The position numbers and the translations under genes were made by a program. Positions 46,901 to 58,037 of a DNA stretch of 64,000 nt are shown here, one piece after another (position 1 is the first letter of the stretch; each line of letters starts with the position of its first letter). The notes below the pieces were generated by a model. That model was not told the origin of the DNA. It ran no database searches and saw only the letters and a program-made list of their open reading frames with translations. Source of the DNA: Mangifera indica (Eukaryota > Streptophyta > Magnoliopsida > Sapindales > Anacardiaceae); the NCBI RefSeq assembly GCF_011075055.1, contig NW_025401101.1, positions 62,001-126,000 of the forward strand, written 5' to 3'.

Positions 46901-48480
46901 ATATAACTTTTACTCTATAGCCTTCCAAATCTTAAATCCATAACATACATAAAGGAAATTACATATATATATTTTGAGAGATTTCCACCAAATTCATGCT
47001 ATCATTTTCAAGGATTCACAATAAATACCATAAAATTTCACAAAACTATAAATAATATTTATACCCAAAAATCATAAGAAAGAAAAGTTTTATTCCCACT
47101 CACTGATTTGGGTAGCCTCTAAGTCAGAGTTGAAATCTCTTGCTAATCTCCCTTCTTCTTCACCTATTCAAACCAATTGGAAACAATATGATCAAAAATT
47201 TGGAAAACCCTAATTTGAGTAAATATAACAAACCCTAAAATTTTTTTGAATAAAAATGAAATACTCTATTCCCTTTTCCTATAATCCTTTTTCTCTTCCT
47301 TTCCCTTTCTTTCTTTTTCTTTCTTTTCTTCTTCTTTCTTTTCTTTTCTTTCTTCCCTTCTCTTCTTTCCCTTTCTTTCTCTGTTTTCTCCCGTCTGCAC
47401 TCTGTTTTCTTTTTTTCTTGCTGAAGAAGAAAAGGCTACTGACTTTTATTAGCAAATAAAAGGAAAATTTCCACTTAACCCCCATATGTGTGCAAGATTT
47501 CGTATAGCCCCCTTTAGTTTCACCTATAACCAAGATTTGGGTATTTCAGTAAGTGTAAGTTTCCAACTTCCATAAGACAAAAATGTCTGCGTTTTATAAT
47601 TTTACTCCTCTTGCCTTCTATTTACATTGAGTATGTGCACATTTGATATCCCATCTTTTTTTGTTTGAACTTGCCACCTTGAACTGATAACCTTTTTCCA
47701 AAGCATCCCTATACATCATATTTGTCAACACCTGTTTACATGTAACTTAATCATTCACTTTGATTCTCCCATCTTGTGGTGGAATTGATGTAATGCAATA
47801 CTCTCATTTTCTACATCCTTGTAAGGATCTAAACCACTAGAAAAAGGATTTAGAACTAGTACATTAATAGGAATGGGTCCACCATGCATTGTTAAAGTGT
47901 TATGAAATGAACTTCCCCCAGCTAATCCACTTGGACCAACTTCTGTTTCATGACCACCCTCGTTATCACCTTTGTTTTCACCATTATCATCACCAACATC
48001 ATCACATTCATCATCACCACCATTATCATTACCACTTTCGTCATCAACAATATCATCACCCTTGTCATCACCAACATCATCATCCCAATCATTATAACCA
48101 CCATATTTTTCCTCATTCGATTAGAAATTTTCTATTGGAACAATACCCATCTCATAACATCTCTCCAATATACCCCACAAAGGGTCTTACTACCTTCCTA
48201 TTTCATCATGTATCCTAACCTCAACAGTGCTTCTACAAATCCATCATAAATTATTTTGCATATAAATTTTTACTATATTATAACTTCAATTAATGCACAA
48301 ACGATAACACATTGCTTCTACAAATCCACCATAATTTATTTTTTTACTAATTGATACACATGTTTAAACTCCACTAACATATTTTAAACTATTATCACCT
48401 CTATTAACCCAATATCCACCATATCCAAACAAATATATTAGCTTCCCATTTTTCCTGCACACAAACAAAATTTAAAATAA
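43950..48480 (-). pseudogene. MURA-like transposase of the MULE, interrupted by a solo LTR
   Basis: Read on the minus strand the order is typical of MURA. The N-terminal segment (about 48400-48480) has GYGGYW...KYVSG. A long acidic Asp/Gly-rich tract follows (about 47920-48120), then a DNA-binding region ending near 47554. After the solo LTR comes the DDE domain: YIDRSFLKG (about 45170), then DGNNQIYCLAFGIG and ILDRHHAIIHF (about 45000). A SWIM zinc finger CSC...CTH lies at 44320-44375 and an Arg/Lys-rich tail near 44110. Stops and at least one shift (near 45155) break it. Element boundaries and conserved Asp residues support the call. Confidence 0.82.
45557..47548. mobile_element. Solo LTR inside the MURA gene, TSD GTAAG
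   Basis: This 1992-bp sequence begins TGACAGGACCC and ends GGGTATTTCA. It is flanked by the perfect duplication GTAAG (45552-45556 and 47549-47553), with MURA coding continuing on both sides. No internal retroelement domains are present, so it is a solo LTR left by LTR-LTR recombination. It contains the word GGCCTCCGGCC three times (about 45697, 45778 and 45869) and about five imperfect repeats of CTGTCATACCCGG...GGCAGAGCA (46400-46620). A polypyrimidine stretch lies at 47275-47400. Confidence 0.88.
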
Positions 48481-49057
48481 TTAAGTAACCATGCAAACGC
48501 GAACCACACAATTTACCATAGAAATACAGTGATTTTCGTTTTTACTTAGATTTGGGTAATAAAACTATTGAATGTACAAATAATGTAAGTGTTTATAAAA
48601 TGATTCAAGCACTCAGATATCATCATTAAAGTTTTTAACTTTTTATCTCTAGAAAAGTTATTAGTTTCACAGTTTTCTTAATACAAGTTGTTATTTATTT
48701 AAAGAAAACTTAAAAGAAACTTACTTGTTAAATGATGATAATGAATGATAGAGAAAACAACCAAAATGTGTTGTCATTGGAGTGTTGATGGAAGAAGAGC
48801 GTTGAGAAAAGAGATGATAGTGAAAATAAGATGAAAACTATGAAAGTAGATTAGTTAAGTGAAATGAGAAAGGGGTATTATTGGAATAAAAATATTGGTT
48901 TGCTTATAAAGGTAAAAAGTATGGTGGTTGGCTGAAAACCTATAAACAGAAATATTTTTGCTTATTTTAATTAATTTCCCCTTTAATTAATGAGTTGAAC
49001 TTCAAGGTTTAAAAAGCAAGTTTGTGTATGTGACTTGCCACCTAAGTGTATTAAACT

Positions 49058-49982
49058 GGCCAAACAACTATTTTCTAACCAAATATCAAAAGCACATATG
49101 CAACAATTCAAAAACTCAGATACTTATTCATAAGCTAATTTCTATTAGAAATCTTTTGTTAACGACAAGGGTAAAATCATCATTTTATGATTAAACCCTA
49201 AAATTTATACTATTTTCACCTCTTACTTTGGAAAATGAACAATTCCCTTTATGATTAAGTTTTAAAAAGTGAACATTTTTTCCTAAGGTGTTCCAGGATT
49301 TTTCAACCATTAAACCTTCTCTAGTTGCCTTCTTCAACCCAAGTTCTCTCCCTCCTGATGTTCTCTCCTTCCGAATGCTCTCTCTCCTAAAAGATCAGCA
49401 TCCCTCTCGACAAAAATAGGAACGAACACCAATCTAAATGAAAGCCCATTTGAACGCATCTCTCTCAACATAGACCAGATGATCTTCTTGGTATAAATAT
49501 GTAGGTAAGAACATCAATTTGAATGCGTTCAAATGAAGATGAACGTTGCAATTTCGACGCGTTCAAATGAATGTCGATCTGGATGCCTTCATCTTTCCTA
49601 TCTTCGTCAGGAGAGACGTTGATCTTTCGGAAGAAAAAGCGTATGGTTTGTGCTCAGAAGGAGAGAACATCGAAAGAGAGATAACCTAGGATGCAGAAGG
49701 TCGTCAGATACGGTTTGGTGGTTGAAAAATGTGGAAAAACTCTTAGGGGAAATAGTCACTTTTTAAAACTTAATACTAGAGATAAATTATTAATTTTTTA
49801 AACCAAATAGGAAAAATAATATAAATTTTTAGGGTTTAGTGTTAAAATGATGATTTTACTTTTATCTCTAATAGAAAATTCTAACATAAGTTAACTCATA
49901 AATGGGTGTCTGGAGTTTTGAACTACCATAACTGTATTTTTAAAATTAGACTAAAACTTGAGTGAAAAGTGGTCCTTTGGCC
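49058..49982. mobile_element. Non-autonomous MULE-like element, copy 2, 9-bp TSD
   Basis: The ends are GGCCAAACAACTATTTTC and, read inward from the right, GGCCAAAGGACCACTTTTC. Flanks TATTAAACT and AATTAAACT match at 8 of 9 bases, consistent with a MULE target duplication. The layout is as in copy 1: AT-rich arms and a core (about 49310-49690) with repeated GAACGCATT/GTTCAAATG words in both orientations. No protein domain is present. Confidence 0.8.
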
Positions 49983-50275
49983 AATTAAACTAAAGTATTT
50001 ATTGTACATGTTAAAGAAATTGTTTCTCTGTAATAAATAACTCATTTAATTATTCATAAAATATTTTCCAGTAAAAAAGGTTCTTCTTAGTTAACTTCAT
50101 TAAGGATTTAATTATATTTAAGTGTGTGAAATAAAATAATCGAATTCATGAATTTGCTTTGAAAAAATTTTACTGTTAGGGATTCTTATGGTCAAGTTTG
50201 TTACAGTGAGGTTAGGTGATTTATTAATGTGGGTTGGTCTCCTTGAAAAATGGTTACTTTTCTTCACTTTAATTA
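49983..50275. other. AT-rich spacer
   Basis: No gene or clear repeat is seen between two MULE-like copies. Confidence 0.6.
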
Positions 50276-51110
50276 GGGCAAAGGACTATTTCCCACCCAA
50301 AGTATGCTGCATTTTCAAGTTTCCCCCCTTTAACTTTGAAATTACCAAATACCCACCTATGAGCAGTTAAATTTAACAGAACTCTAACCCCTTAAAATTT
50401 TATCTCCTTTTCTCCCCCTAACCCCTAAAAACTAACCATTTCCCCTAGGTCAAGTTTTAAAAAATAGCATTCTCCCCCCCTTAGGGTTTAGTTTTCAATC
50501 CCTAATGCCAAATCCGACGCCATCGCCGACGACGAAGCCTTCCCAACACACCACCATGCTCCGACGACCTCTCTTCTCTCCTCTAGAATGTTGATCGGCC
50601 CAGATCTAGTGTTGTCTTTGCCTGGAAAATCGAAGAGCTTTGTCGGGAGATGAAGCTCTTCGTCTTCCCAAACGGCGACGAGGTCGTCGTCTTCGTTTGA
50701 GAAGATGAAGAGCTTTGTCTCCCGATGAAGCTCTTCAACTTTCTAGGCGAAGACGACATCAGATCTGGGCCGATCGACGTTCCAAAGGAGAGAAGAGAGG
50801 CTGTCGGAGTATGCTGGTGCATTGGGAAAGCTTCGTCGTCAACGATGGCATCGTGGATTGAAAACTAAACCCTAGGGGGGGCAATGCTATTTTTCAAAAC
50901 TTGGCCTAGAGAAAAATGGTTAGTTTTTAGAGGTTAAGGGGGAAAAGACGATTAAATTTTAATTTATTTTTAATATTACAGATAAAATAACAATTTTACC
51001 CTTGAATTCTTTTTTTTAACAGTCCATGGATAGGTAAACGGGCTTTTCAAAGTTAACGGGTGAAAATGTGCAAAAAAAGTATACATTGGGTGGGAAATAG
51101 TCCTTTGGCC
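50276..51110. mobile_element. Non-autonomous MULE-like element, copy 3
   Basis: The left end GGGCAAAGGACTATTTCCC pairs with the right end, which reads GGCCAAAGGACTATTTCCC inward. The arms mirror each other inwards, for example TAGGTCAAGTTTT near 50446 and its counterpart near 50900. The GC-rich core (50520-50850) contains the hairpin word GAAGAGCTT...AAGCTCTTC in several arrangements. No matching 9-bp flank was found; copy 4 adjoins it directly, so the flank may be lost. Confidence 0.75.
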
Positions 51111-51745
51111 GACAAAAAATTCAAATATTTATTTATCCTTAAATTATTACTAAATTTTTTATTAAATATAAAGATAAAATCTTTATTTTATAATAATATT
51201 AAAAAATATATAAATTTATTTTATTTTCTTTCTTAGGTTTTAAAAATTAATATTTAACCCTCATACCTAACCCTCCCCCCCCCCTCTCCCAAATCCCTAA
51301 GTTTTCTCTTGACTTCTTCCTCCAAGCACTAGCGACCAATGCGGCATATTGTTAGACAATAAGTGTCATTTAGATCTAGATGACAATCGTCATCCAAAGA
51401 TCTTTCTCTAGACAACTTCGTATTGTTCCTCCATCGTTGGTCTACCGTTCATCGGAAAAAATAGTCGAATTTCAAGTTTGGTATCCTAAGGAGAGAAAGT
51501 GAATTTTTTAAAACTTAATTAAAAGAGGAAATATTATTTTTTCAAATCAAGGAGAGAAAAATAAAATATAATTTTAATTATTTTAATATTACTAATAAAA
51601 TAACAATTTTACCTCTTAACTCTAATAAAAAATTTATAAATGTGTCATAATAAATTAAAATTTGAATAAATATTTAAAATTTTCATTTGTTATAAATCTA
51701 TATTTATCAGTTTACCAAAACTTAGATAAAAAGTTGCCCTTTTCC
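51111..51745. mobile_element. Non-autonomous MULE-like element, copy 4, degenerate
   Basis: The two AT-rich halves are mutually complementary, with CAAATATTTAT and TAAATTTTTTATTA words on the left matched near 51630-51700. They enclose a short GC-richer core (51290-51470), in the same plan as the neighbouring copies. Terminal motifs are decayed and no target duplication was found. Confidence 0.5.
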
Positions 51746-52103
51746 CCTGTAATTAATATCGACAATAAATTCTTTAACTAACTTAATTGTAGAAAATGAA
51801 GCCATTTCAAAAGAGTAAAACCAGATGGTTGAAATCAAGTATCAAAGTGCGATCCACTTACTAAAATTATTTTGGATTAAGTTATCTTTAGAGCATGTTG
51901 ATTGGACCATGAATTGATATTTAAGTAATCGTATATCTGTATGTATAAATTTATTATTGTGATTACTACAAGGCTCTTCAATTTGTTACACAATTTTCAT
52001 TTCCTTTTATTTAATTTATGTTTAATTTAAGTATTCAATTATAAATTTAGATATAATCATATGATTATATAATCTTAAATTAATAATAAAATAATATCCT
52101 CTC

Positions 52104-52279
52104 CCATTACAACACTCAAATCATTTTAATAACCAATTGAGTACTCACAGCGGGAGGTACATAGCAATACTCTACAAATTTTAGCCCCTGCCATTACAAC
52201 ACTCAAATCACTTTAACAACCAATTGAGTACTCACCCGGCGAGGTACATAGCAATACTCTACAAATTTTAGCCCCTGCA
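52104..52279. repeat. Two-copy 88-bp tandem repeat downstream of the U-box gene
   Basis: Units 52104-52191 and 52192-52279 differ at only a few positions (CAGCGGGAGG against CCGGCGAGG in the middle). They end 11 bp before the U-box stop codon on the minus strand, so they probably form part of its 3' untranslated region. Confidence 0.85.
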
Positions 52280-52290
52280 ACTACGCATGC

Positions 52291-53508
52291 CTAGGACTCT
52301 TCTCCCCATTTTGATCTCAGCATTTTCAGCAACGTATTCGCCATGCTCTTTGTCCTATTACCACACTGGCTCTGTAAAAGCAGCAACAGTTGACTCAAAA
52401 CCCCACCTCCAATGGCTTCTTCTCTAACCTCTAACGAATCACAACACAAAATCATCAACGAATTCACGGCGCTTTCACTCCCTTCATGGTCCGACACTCT
52501 GAAAACCATCTTCACCAGAGCCTGAACACCATTTGGAAGCTTTACAACTGCCTCTTTCGCAATCTCCAGCACTAAAAGTTCTTCGATTCTTGACATTGCG
52601 ACTGCCGCCAAGCTCTTTTCTCTTCTCTCCGCGTTCAGAATGTATGTTATCAGCCCATTTATGGCTCCTGATCGAACTATGCTTTCGCGGTTCGATTCCA
52701 GGGAGCAAAATCCTGATAAGGCCATAATTCCAGGGTCGGATGCTTCAGAATCCTGGAGAATAATCAACACAATAACATCTAGAATCCTGGAATTTTTTCC
52801 AAGCTGCGAACAAAGATCTTTTGTTTCCGCAGATGAAGAAATTAAATCAATTAAATGACACAAGCTTTTCTTGATTATGCAATTTCCCTGCTCAAACAAA
52901 GAGATGAAATTCTTTAATTTGGACTCTTCAAGCAACATATTTAAACACTCCATTTGTTCTGGAAGCAGCAACCTGGAAACACAAGAAAGTCCATCCTGTA
53001 TAAAATTTACATATTCCTGAGAGAATTTATCAAATTCTGCAGCTTTTCCGAAAACTTGGTGCAGAAGTAGCGGCAAGAATCTAAGCTGGAGCAAACAAGA
53101 AACACTAGAGGGTTCCTGGGAAAGAAGAAGAAGAATGTTTTCCAGAGTTTGAAGCTTGGTTTCCATGGAAGTTTCAGGGGATTCAAGATTGAGTTTTAGC
53201 ACAGCTAAAGAATCAAATTTTGTCAAGTAATTATCAAGATCAAAGTTATGGTGACTACCACCAGTACCACTATCCATTTGAAGCCACTGATTAATCAAAT
53301 GGCGAAGAGTGTGATTGGGAACAAAGGAAGGATCATCAAGCTTTTGCATTGTTACAGGACAAGTAAGGTTACCTGCAGCCAGCCATTTTTCAATGCTGGA
53401 TCTGTCATAAGTTTGGCCTGTGGAAAGTGTAACTGGATCTTGAAACAAGTCTAGACTTATGGGACACCTAAACAAGTGGGGAATCGCCATTTGTTCACCT
53501 TCCTTCAT
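52291..53508 (-). CDS. U-box/ARM E3 ubiquitin ligase (PUB25-PUB29-type)
   Basis: The intact, intronless gene encodes 405 residues. Residues about 9-75 form a U-box (FRCPISLDLFQDPV, STGQTYDRSSIEKWL, CPVTMQ, then PNHTLRHLI..W), which binds an E2 enzyme. The rest (about 120-400) is Leu-rich helical sequence typical of ARM repeats, which in this family bind substrates. Plant PUB proteins of this layout act in the cytosol or at membranes in immune and stress signalling; the substrate here is unknown. The open frame extends 40 codons upstream to 53628. The start at 53508 is preferred because the upstream part is a Phe/Ser-rich translation of a CT-rich leader and the U-box follows at once. The family is usually intronless too. 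Confidence 0.92.
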   Translation of the reverse strand: MKEGEQMAIPHLFRCPISLDLFQDPVTLSTGQTYDRSSIEKWLAAGNLTCPVTMQKLDDPSFVPNHTLRHLINQWLQMDSGTGGSHHNFDLDNYLTKFDSLAVLKLNLESPETSMETKLQTLENILLLLSQEPSSVSCLLQLRFLPLLLHQVFGKAAEFDKFSQEYVNFIQDGLSCVSRLLLPEQMECLNMLLEESKLKNFISLFEQGNCIIKKSLCHLIDLISSSAETKDLCSQLGKNSRILDVIVLIILQDSEASDPGIMALSGFCSLESNRESIVRSGAINGLITYILNAERREKSLAAVAMSRIEELLVLEIAKEAVVKLPNGVQALVKMVFRVSDHEGSESAVNSLMILCCDSLEVREEAIGGGVLSQLLLLLQSQCGNRTKSMANTLLKMLRSKWGEES

Positions 53509-53608
53509 TGAAAAAAAAAAAAAGAAAATTACAGAGAATGAGAAGAGAGAACAAGAATAGTGGGGAAGGCTTGGCTTATCCTGGGGAAAAGAGCGAGAGA
53601 TGGACAAG

Positions 53609-53620
53609 TAAATAATTATA
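53609..53620 (-). promoter_or_regulatory. Possible TATA box of the U-box gene
   Basis: TATAATTATTTA on the minus strand lies about 100 bp before the ATG, followed by a CT-rich leader (about 53509-53580). The position would give a leader of about 65-75 nt. It was found by eye only. Confidence 0.35.
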
Positions 53621-53803
53621 AGGAACAATGGGGAGAGTGGTGGTCCCTTTTAAGGTTCATTATCTTTTTAATTAATTTTTTATCAATGGAGTCAAAAGTG
53701 ACCCACCTAAAGGGAAAACAAAGAAATTGAATATTGAATTAAAAGAACTGTTGATGTCTTTGATGTTTGAATTCCACTTACTTACTTGGACTGATTAAAT
53801 AAT

Positions 53804-53826
53804 GAGAGAGAGAGAGGAGAGAGAGA
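53804..53826. repeat. GA-rich tract upstream of the U-box gene
   Basis: A near-perfect GA run (CT on the gene's strand) lies about 300 bp before the U-box ATG. In plants such tracts can bind BBR/BPC (GAGA-binding) factors. A role here is only a possibility. Confidence 0.6.
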
Positions 53827-54524
53827 CCTTTAACTCAACGTTGGTTTGGTAGAAGCTAGTTTGTCTTTAATAAAGACAAGGGAAATTGAAATTTTTAGTA
53901 CTTTTTTATTCCGTGTATACAAAATTGTCACCTATCCTAAAGTTTTCACAAATATACCACAACAGTACTCACCTTTCCTAAAATACCCCTCTTCAATCTT
54001 TCATGCATAAATTCTCTCTCCTCTTCTCTGCAACTTTTTTTTCTCTTCTTCCTCTTCTTCCAAAGTTATAAAGAAATTACTCTCTCTTCTCCCTCATCTT
54101 CAAAAACAAAAACAGGAAGTAAACAACCAAATTCTTCAAATTAAGAATTCTTCAAAGTAAGGATTTAAAAAAAAAAATGGGAAAAAAAAGAGCAACCTAC
54201 AAGATAAAAAATGACCATCGAAGAAATGACCATGTAAGATGATCATGTAATAGTATTTAACTAGAAAAAAAAAATTGCTATTTAAGGATTTAAGTGAAAC
54301 AAAAAAAACTAGGCATTTAACTTAAAAAAAAAAAAGGTTGGTGTAAAAGTTGTTGTGTAACGCCAACCCTTAATATATGTATATAATATTAAATAATATT
54401 ATTATATTAATATAATATATTATATACTATAATATTATAATTTATATAATTAAATTATAATATTTTATAATATAATATTACATATATAATATAAAATATA
54501 TTATATATAATATATATAATTATA

Positions 54525-54611
54525 CCAGGGGTTGGCGGCATCGCCAACCCTTGGCGACGCCGCCAACCCTTGGCGTCGCCAAGGGTTGGCGATGCCGCCA
54601 ACCCCTGGTAA
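54525..54611. repeat. GC-rich compound palindrome 1
   Basis: ACCAGGGGTTGGCGGCATCG and its complement bound a series of CGCCAACCC/GGGTTGGCG inverted words. The block is flanked by nearly pure A/T sequence. Confidence 0.9.
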
Positions 54612-55137
54612 TATATATTATATATATAATAATAATATTATATTAAAATATTATAATTATATATTAATATAATATTATTATATTAATATAATATATAAAA
54701 TATTATAATTTATATAATTAATTTTTAATATTTTATAATATAATATTATATAATATATAAAATATATTATATTATATATAATATTATATATTTTATAATT
54801 ATATATTATTATAATATATTACATATTTTATATAATAAAATTTATATAATTATAAATATTATATTATAATATAATTTTATATTTTATAAAATATATGTAA
54901 AAGCAGTCTGGGTTGGCGATAAGAGAAATTGGCCTGTAACATTAATGTAGGGTGGGCCCACCTTTTATAAAGCAAAACATGATTTATATATATATAATTA
55001 TTTAATTTTATATATATATATATAATTATATTATATATTAATATATGATATATTATATTATATTTTAATTAGAATATTATAATTATATTATATATGCACA
55101 AAAATGTATCAAGGTAAAATATGAAAAAATGGACAGT

Positions 55138-55455
55138 GGCAATTTCGTAATATATTATCTAACTCCCTATCAATACAAGGAAAACAACACATCATGCAAT
55201 AGAAGAAAACAGGAAAAAACAAGCATAAAAAATAAAGAAATTGCTTACAATAGAAGAAAACAGGAAAAATTAAATAAATTCAGTGGGGCATATTTGGTGG
55301 CAATTTTGTAATATATTTTCTAACTCTCTGTCAATACAAGGAAAACAACACATCATGCAATCAAAGAAGACAGGAAAAAACAAGCATAAAAAGTAAAGAA
55401 ATTACGTGCAATAGACGAAATCAGGAAAAAATTAAATAAATTAAGTGGGGATGAA
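55138..55455. repeat. Two-copy tandem repeat of about 163 bp
   Basis: The words TACAAGGAAAACAACACATC and ACAAGCATAAAAA recur at the same offset in both halves. The repeat lies in the centre of the fold-back element. Confidence 0.75.
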
Positions 55456-55456
55456 C

Positions 55457-55494
55457 AGGTTGGCGGAAACGCCATTCCGCCAACCTGTTCATCA
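55457..55494. repeat. GC-rich hairpin in the fold-back centre
   Basis: GAACAGGTTGGCGGAA and its complement TTCCGCCAACCTGTTC face each other across a short loop. Confidence 0.9.
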
Positions 55495-56406
55495 TTAAAC
55501 TGGAATTTTTTTTCAGCTGTATTTTGGTTTTTTATAGCTATCACAACAACATTAAACAATAATAACAACTTTAAACAATAGAAACAACATGAAATAATAT
55601 CATTAAACAATCTAACAACATGAAATCATAATAAAATTAAATTTTACATGAACATGAAAACACCATAATTATTTAATTTTCAGCTATTTATAAAGAAAAC
55701 AAATAACATACAGGGTTAAGTCAACACTAACCTGGACGTGGATGACTTTGCTATGAATTTTTTGCAGCAGGTGTTTATTCTCTTAATAAATTTAGCAATG
55801 TTCGTCTCTCCCTCCCTTATGTCCATTTTGAATCTTTTATAATGAATTCTCACAGGTTTTATTGTTCAATCACATGTCTTCTTCCTATCATTAATACTAA
55901 TGTTTTAGTTTCATGCTGCTGGGATTCCTTCCTCATATTACAGAGATTCTCTGTATGGGTCACTTCAGGAGCATCAATCATTTAATTATACTAAAATATA
56001 ATTTAATATTCTAATTAAAAATATAATAATATATATTATTATATAATAATAAGAATTCTTCAGATTATATATAATATATAATAACTTATTATATATATTA
56101 TATTATATATAAAATTAAATAATAATATTATTTATTATTATATATTATAATTATAATATTAATATAATAATAATATATACATATAAGGGTTGGCGTTGGC
56201 AACTCCAACCCTTATACATATATTAAAGAAAATATATTATATATTAATATATAATATAATTATAATATTTTAATTAAAAATATAATATAAATAAGATAAT
56301 ATAATATATTATATATAATATATTATATTATCTATAATATAATATATAATTATAATTATATATTATAATATATTAAATATAATATATCATATATTAATAT
56401 ATAATA

Positions 56407-56457
<51 letters not shown>

Positions 56458-56633
56458 ATAATTATATATATATATATAAATCATGTTTTGCTTTATAAAG
56501 GGTGGGCCCATCCTACATTAATGCTACAGGCTAATTTTCCCTTGTCGTCAACCCAGACTCCTTTTACATATATTTTATAAAATATAAAATTATATTATAA
56601 TATAATATTATATATTATATATATAATATATAT

Positions 56634-56702
56634 AACCAGGGGTTGGCGTCACCGCCAACCCTTGGCGACGCCAAGGGTTGGCGATGCCGCCAACCCCTGG
56701 TA
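56634..56702. repeat. GC-rich compound palindrome 2
   Basis: Same design as 54525-54611 with one base-pair change (GGCGTCACCGCC in place of GGCGGCATCGCC). The upstream region 56480-56580 repeats inner-arm sequence, giving a third partial arm. Confidence 0.85.
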
Positions 56703-56944
56703 ATAATTATATATAATATATTTTATATATATTATATTATATATGTAATATTATATTATAATAATATTATTTAAATTATAATATATTATATATTATATTA
56801 ATATATTATTATATGATAATATTATAGTATATAATATATTATAATATATAATTATATAATATAATTATAATATTCTAATTAAAATATAATATAATATATC
56901 ATATATTAATATATAATATAATTATATATATATATATAATTAAA

Positions 56945-56975
<31 letters not shown>

Positions 56976-57301
56976 CATGTTTTGCTTTATAAAAGGTGGG
57001 CCCACCCTACATTAATGTTACAGGCCAATTTCTCTTATCGCCAACCCAGACTGCTTTTACATATATTTTATAAAATATAAAATTATATTATAATATAATA
57101 TTTATAATTATATAAATTTTATTATATAAAATATGTAATATATTATAATAATATATAATTATAAAATACATAATATTATATATAATATAATATATTTTAT
57201 ATATTATATAATATTATATTATAATAATATTAAAAATTAATTATATAAATTATAATATTTTATATATTATATTAATATAATAATATTATTATATATATAA
57301 T

Positions 57302-57374
57302 ATATATTACCAGGGGTTGGCGGCATCGCCAACCCTTGGCGACGCCAAGGGTTGGCGATGCCGCCAACCCCTAG
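57302..57374. repeat. GC-rich compound palindrome 3
   Basis: Mirror of palindrome 1 in the right arm, but shorter by one GCC...GGC unit. Confidence 0.85.
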
Positions 57375-58037
57375 TATAATTATATATATTATATATAATA
57401 TATTTTATATTATATATGTAATATTATATTATAAAATATTATAATTTAATTATATAAATTATAATATTATAGTATATAATAATAATATATTATATTAATA
57501 TAATAATATTATTTAATATTATATACATATATTAAGGGTTGGCGTTACACAGCAACTTTCACGCCAACCTTTTTTTTTTTTTAAGTTAAATGTCCAGTTT
57601 TTTTTGTTTCACTTAAATCCTTAAATAGCAATTTTTTTTTTCCAGTTAAATACTGTTACATGATCATCTTACATGGTCATTTCTTCGATGGTCATTTTTT
57701 ATCTTGTAGGTTGCTCTTTTTTTTCCCCTTTTTTTTTTAAAAATCCTTACTTTGAAGAATTCTTAATTTGAAGAATTTGGTTGTTTACTTCCTGTTTTTG
57801 TTTTTGAAGATGAGGGAGAAGAGAGAGTGATTTCTTTATAACTTTGGAAGAAGAGGAAGAAGAGAAAAAAAAGTTGCAGAGAAGAGGAGAGAGAATTTAT
57901 GCATGAAAGATTGAAGAGGGGTATTTTGGGGAAGGTGAATACTGTTATGGTATATTTGTGAAAGCTTTAGGATAGGTGGCAATTTTGTATACACGGAATA
58001 AAAAAGTGCTAAAAATTTCAATTTCCCTTGTCTTTAT

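Larger units (their letters stand above)
35694..48981. mobile_element. Large Mutator-like element with MURA and a Ulp1-like gene
   Basis: The left end GGGAAATTAATTAAAATAAG is matched by the complement at 48960-48981, and imperfect similarity continues inward for roughly 100 bp. The flanks are a perfect 9-bp duplication TTTAATTAA (35685-35693 and 48982-48990). The element spans 13.3 kb, or about 7.1 kb without the gypsy element at 36108-40261 and the solo LTR at 45557-47548. It carries a C48-like gene on the plus strand and a MURA-like transposase on the minus strand, converging near 43500-43950. The combination matches the KAONASHI class of MULEs known from Arabidopsis. Confidence 0.88.
53870..58037. 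mobile_element. Giant fold-back element with GC-rich hairpins
   Basis: The 4.2-kb sequence begins ATAAAGACAAGGGAAATTG and ends with its exact complement. The arms mirror each other for about 1.2 kb (53870-55090 against 56870-58037), including CT-rich, poly-A/T and AT-rich parts. Within the AT-rich parts lie strong hairpins built on GGGTTGGCG/CGCCAACCC (54525-54611, 56634-56702, 57302-57374). The conserved word GGGTGGGCCCACC is near 54950 and 56996. No coding frame is credible. It may be a fold-back or long-TIR MULE-like element. The target duplication could not be defined, because TTGTCTTTA overlaps the ends. Confidence 0.8.

Noticed and set aside
47256..47459. Phe/Leu-rich frame
   Set aside because: It is a translation of a polypyrimidine tract in the solo LTR.
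47889..48218. His-rich open frame on the plus strand
   Set aside because: It is the complement of the Asp/Gly-rich tract of the MURA gene on the minus strand. The GAT/ATC triplet repeat opens frames on both strands.
52484..52858. Open frames on both strands inside the U-box gene
   Set aside because: They overlap an intact, domain-bearing gene in other frames.
54525..57374. Spaced GC-rich repeats suggesting a CRISPR-like array
   Set aside because: Spacers are not of regular length, the repeats are compound palindromes in a fold-back element, and the host is a plant.
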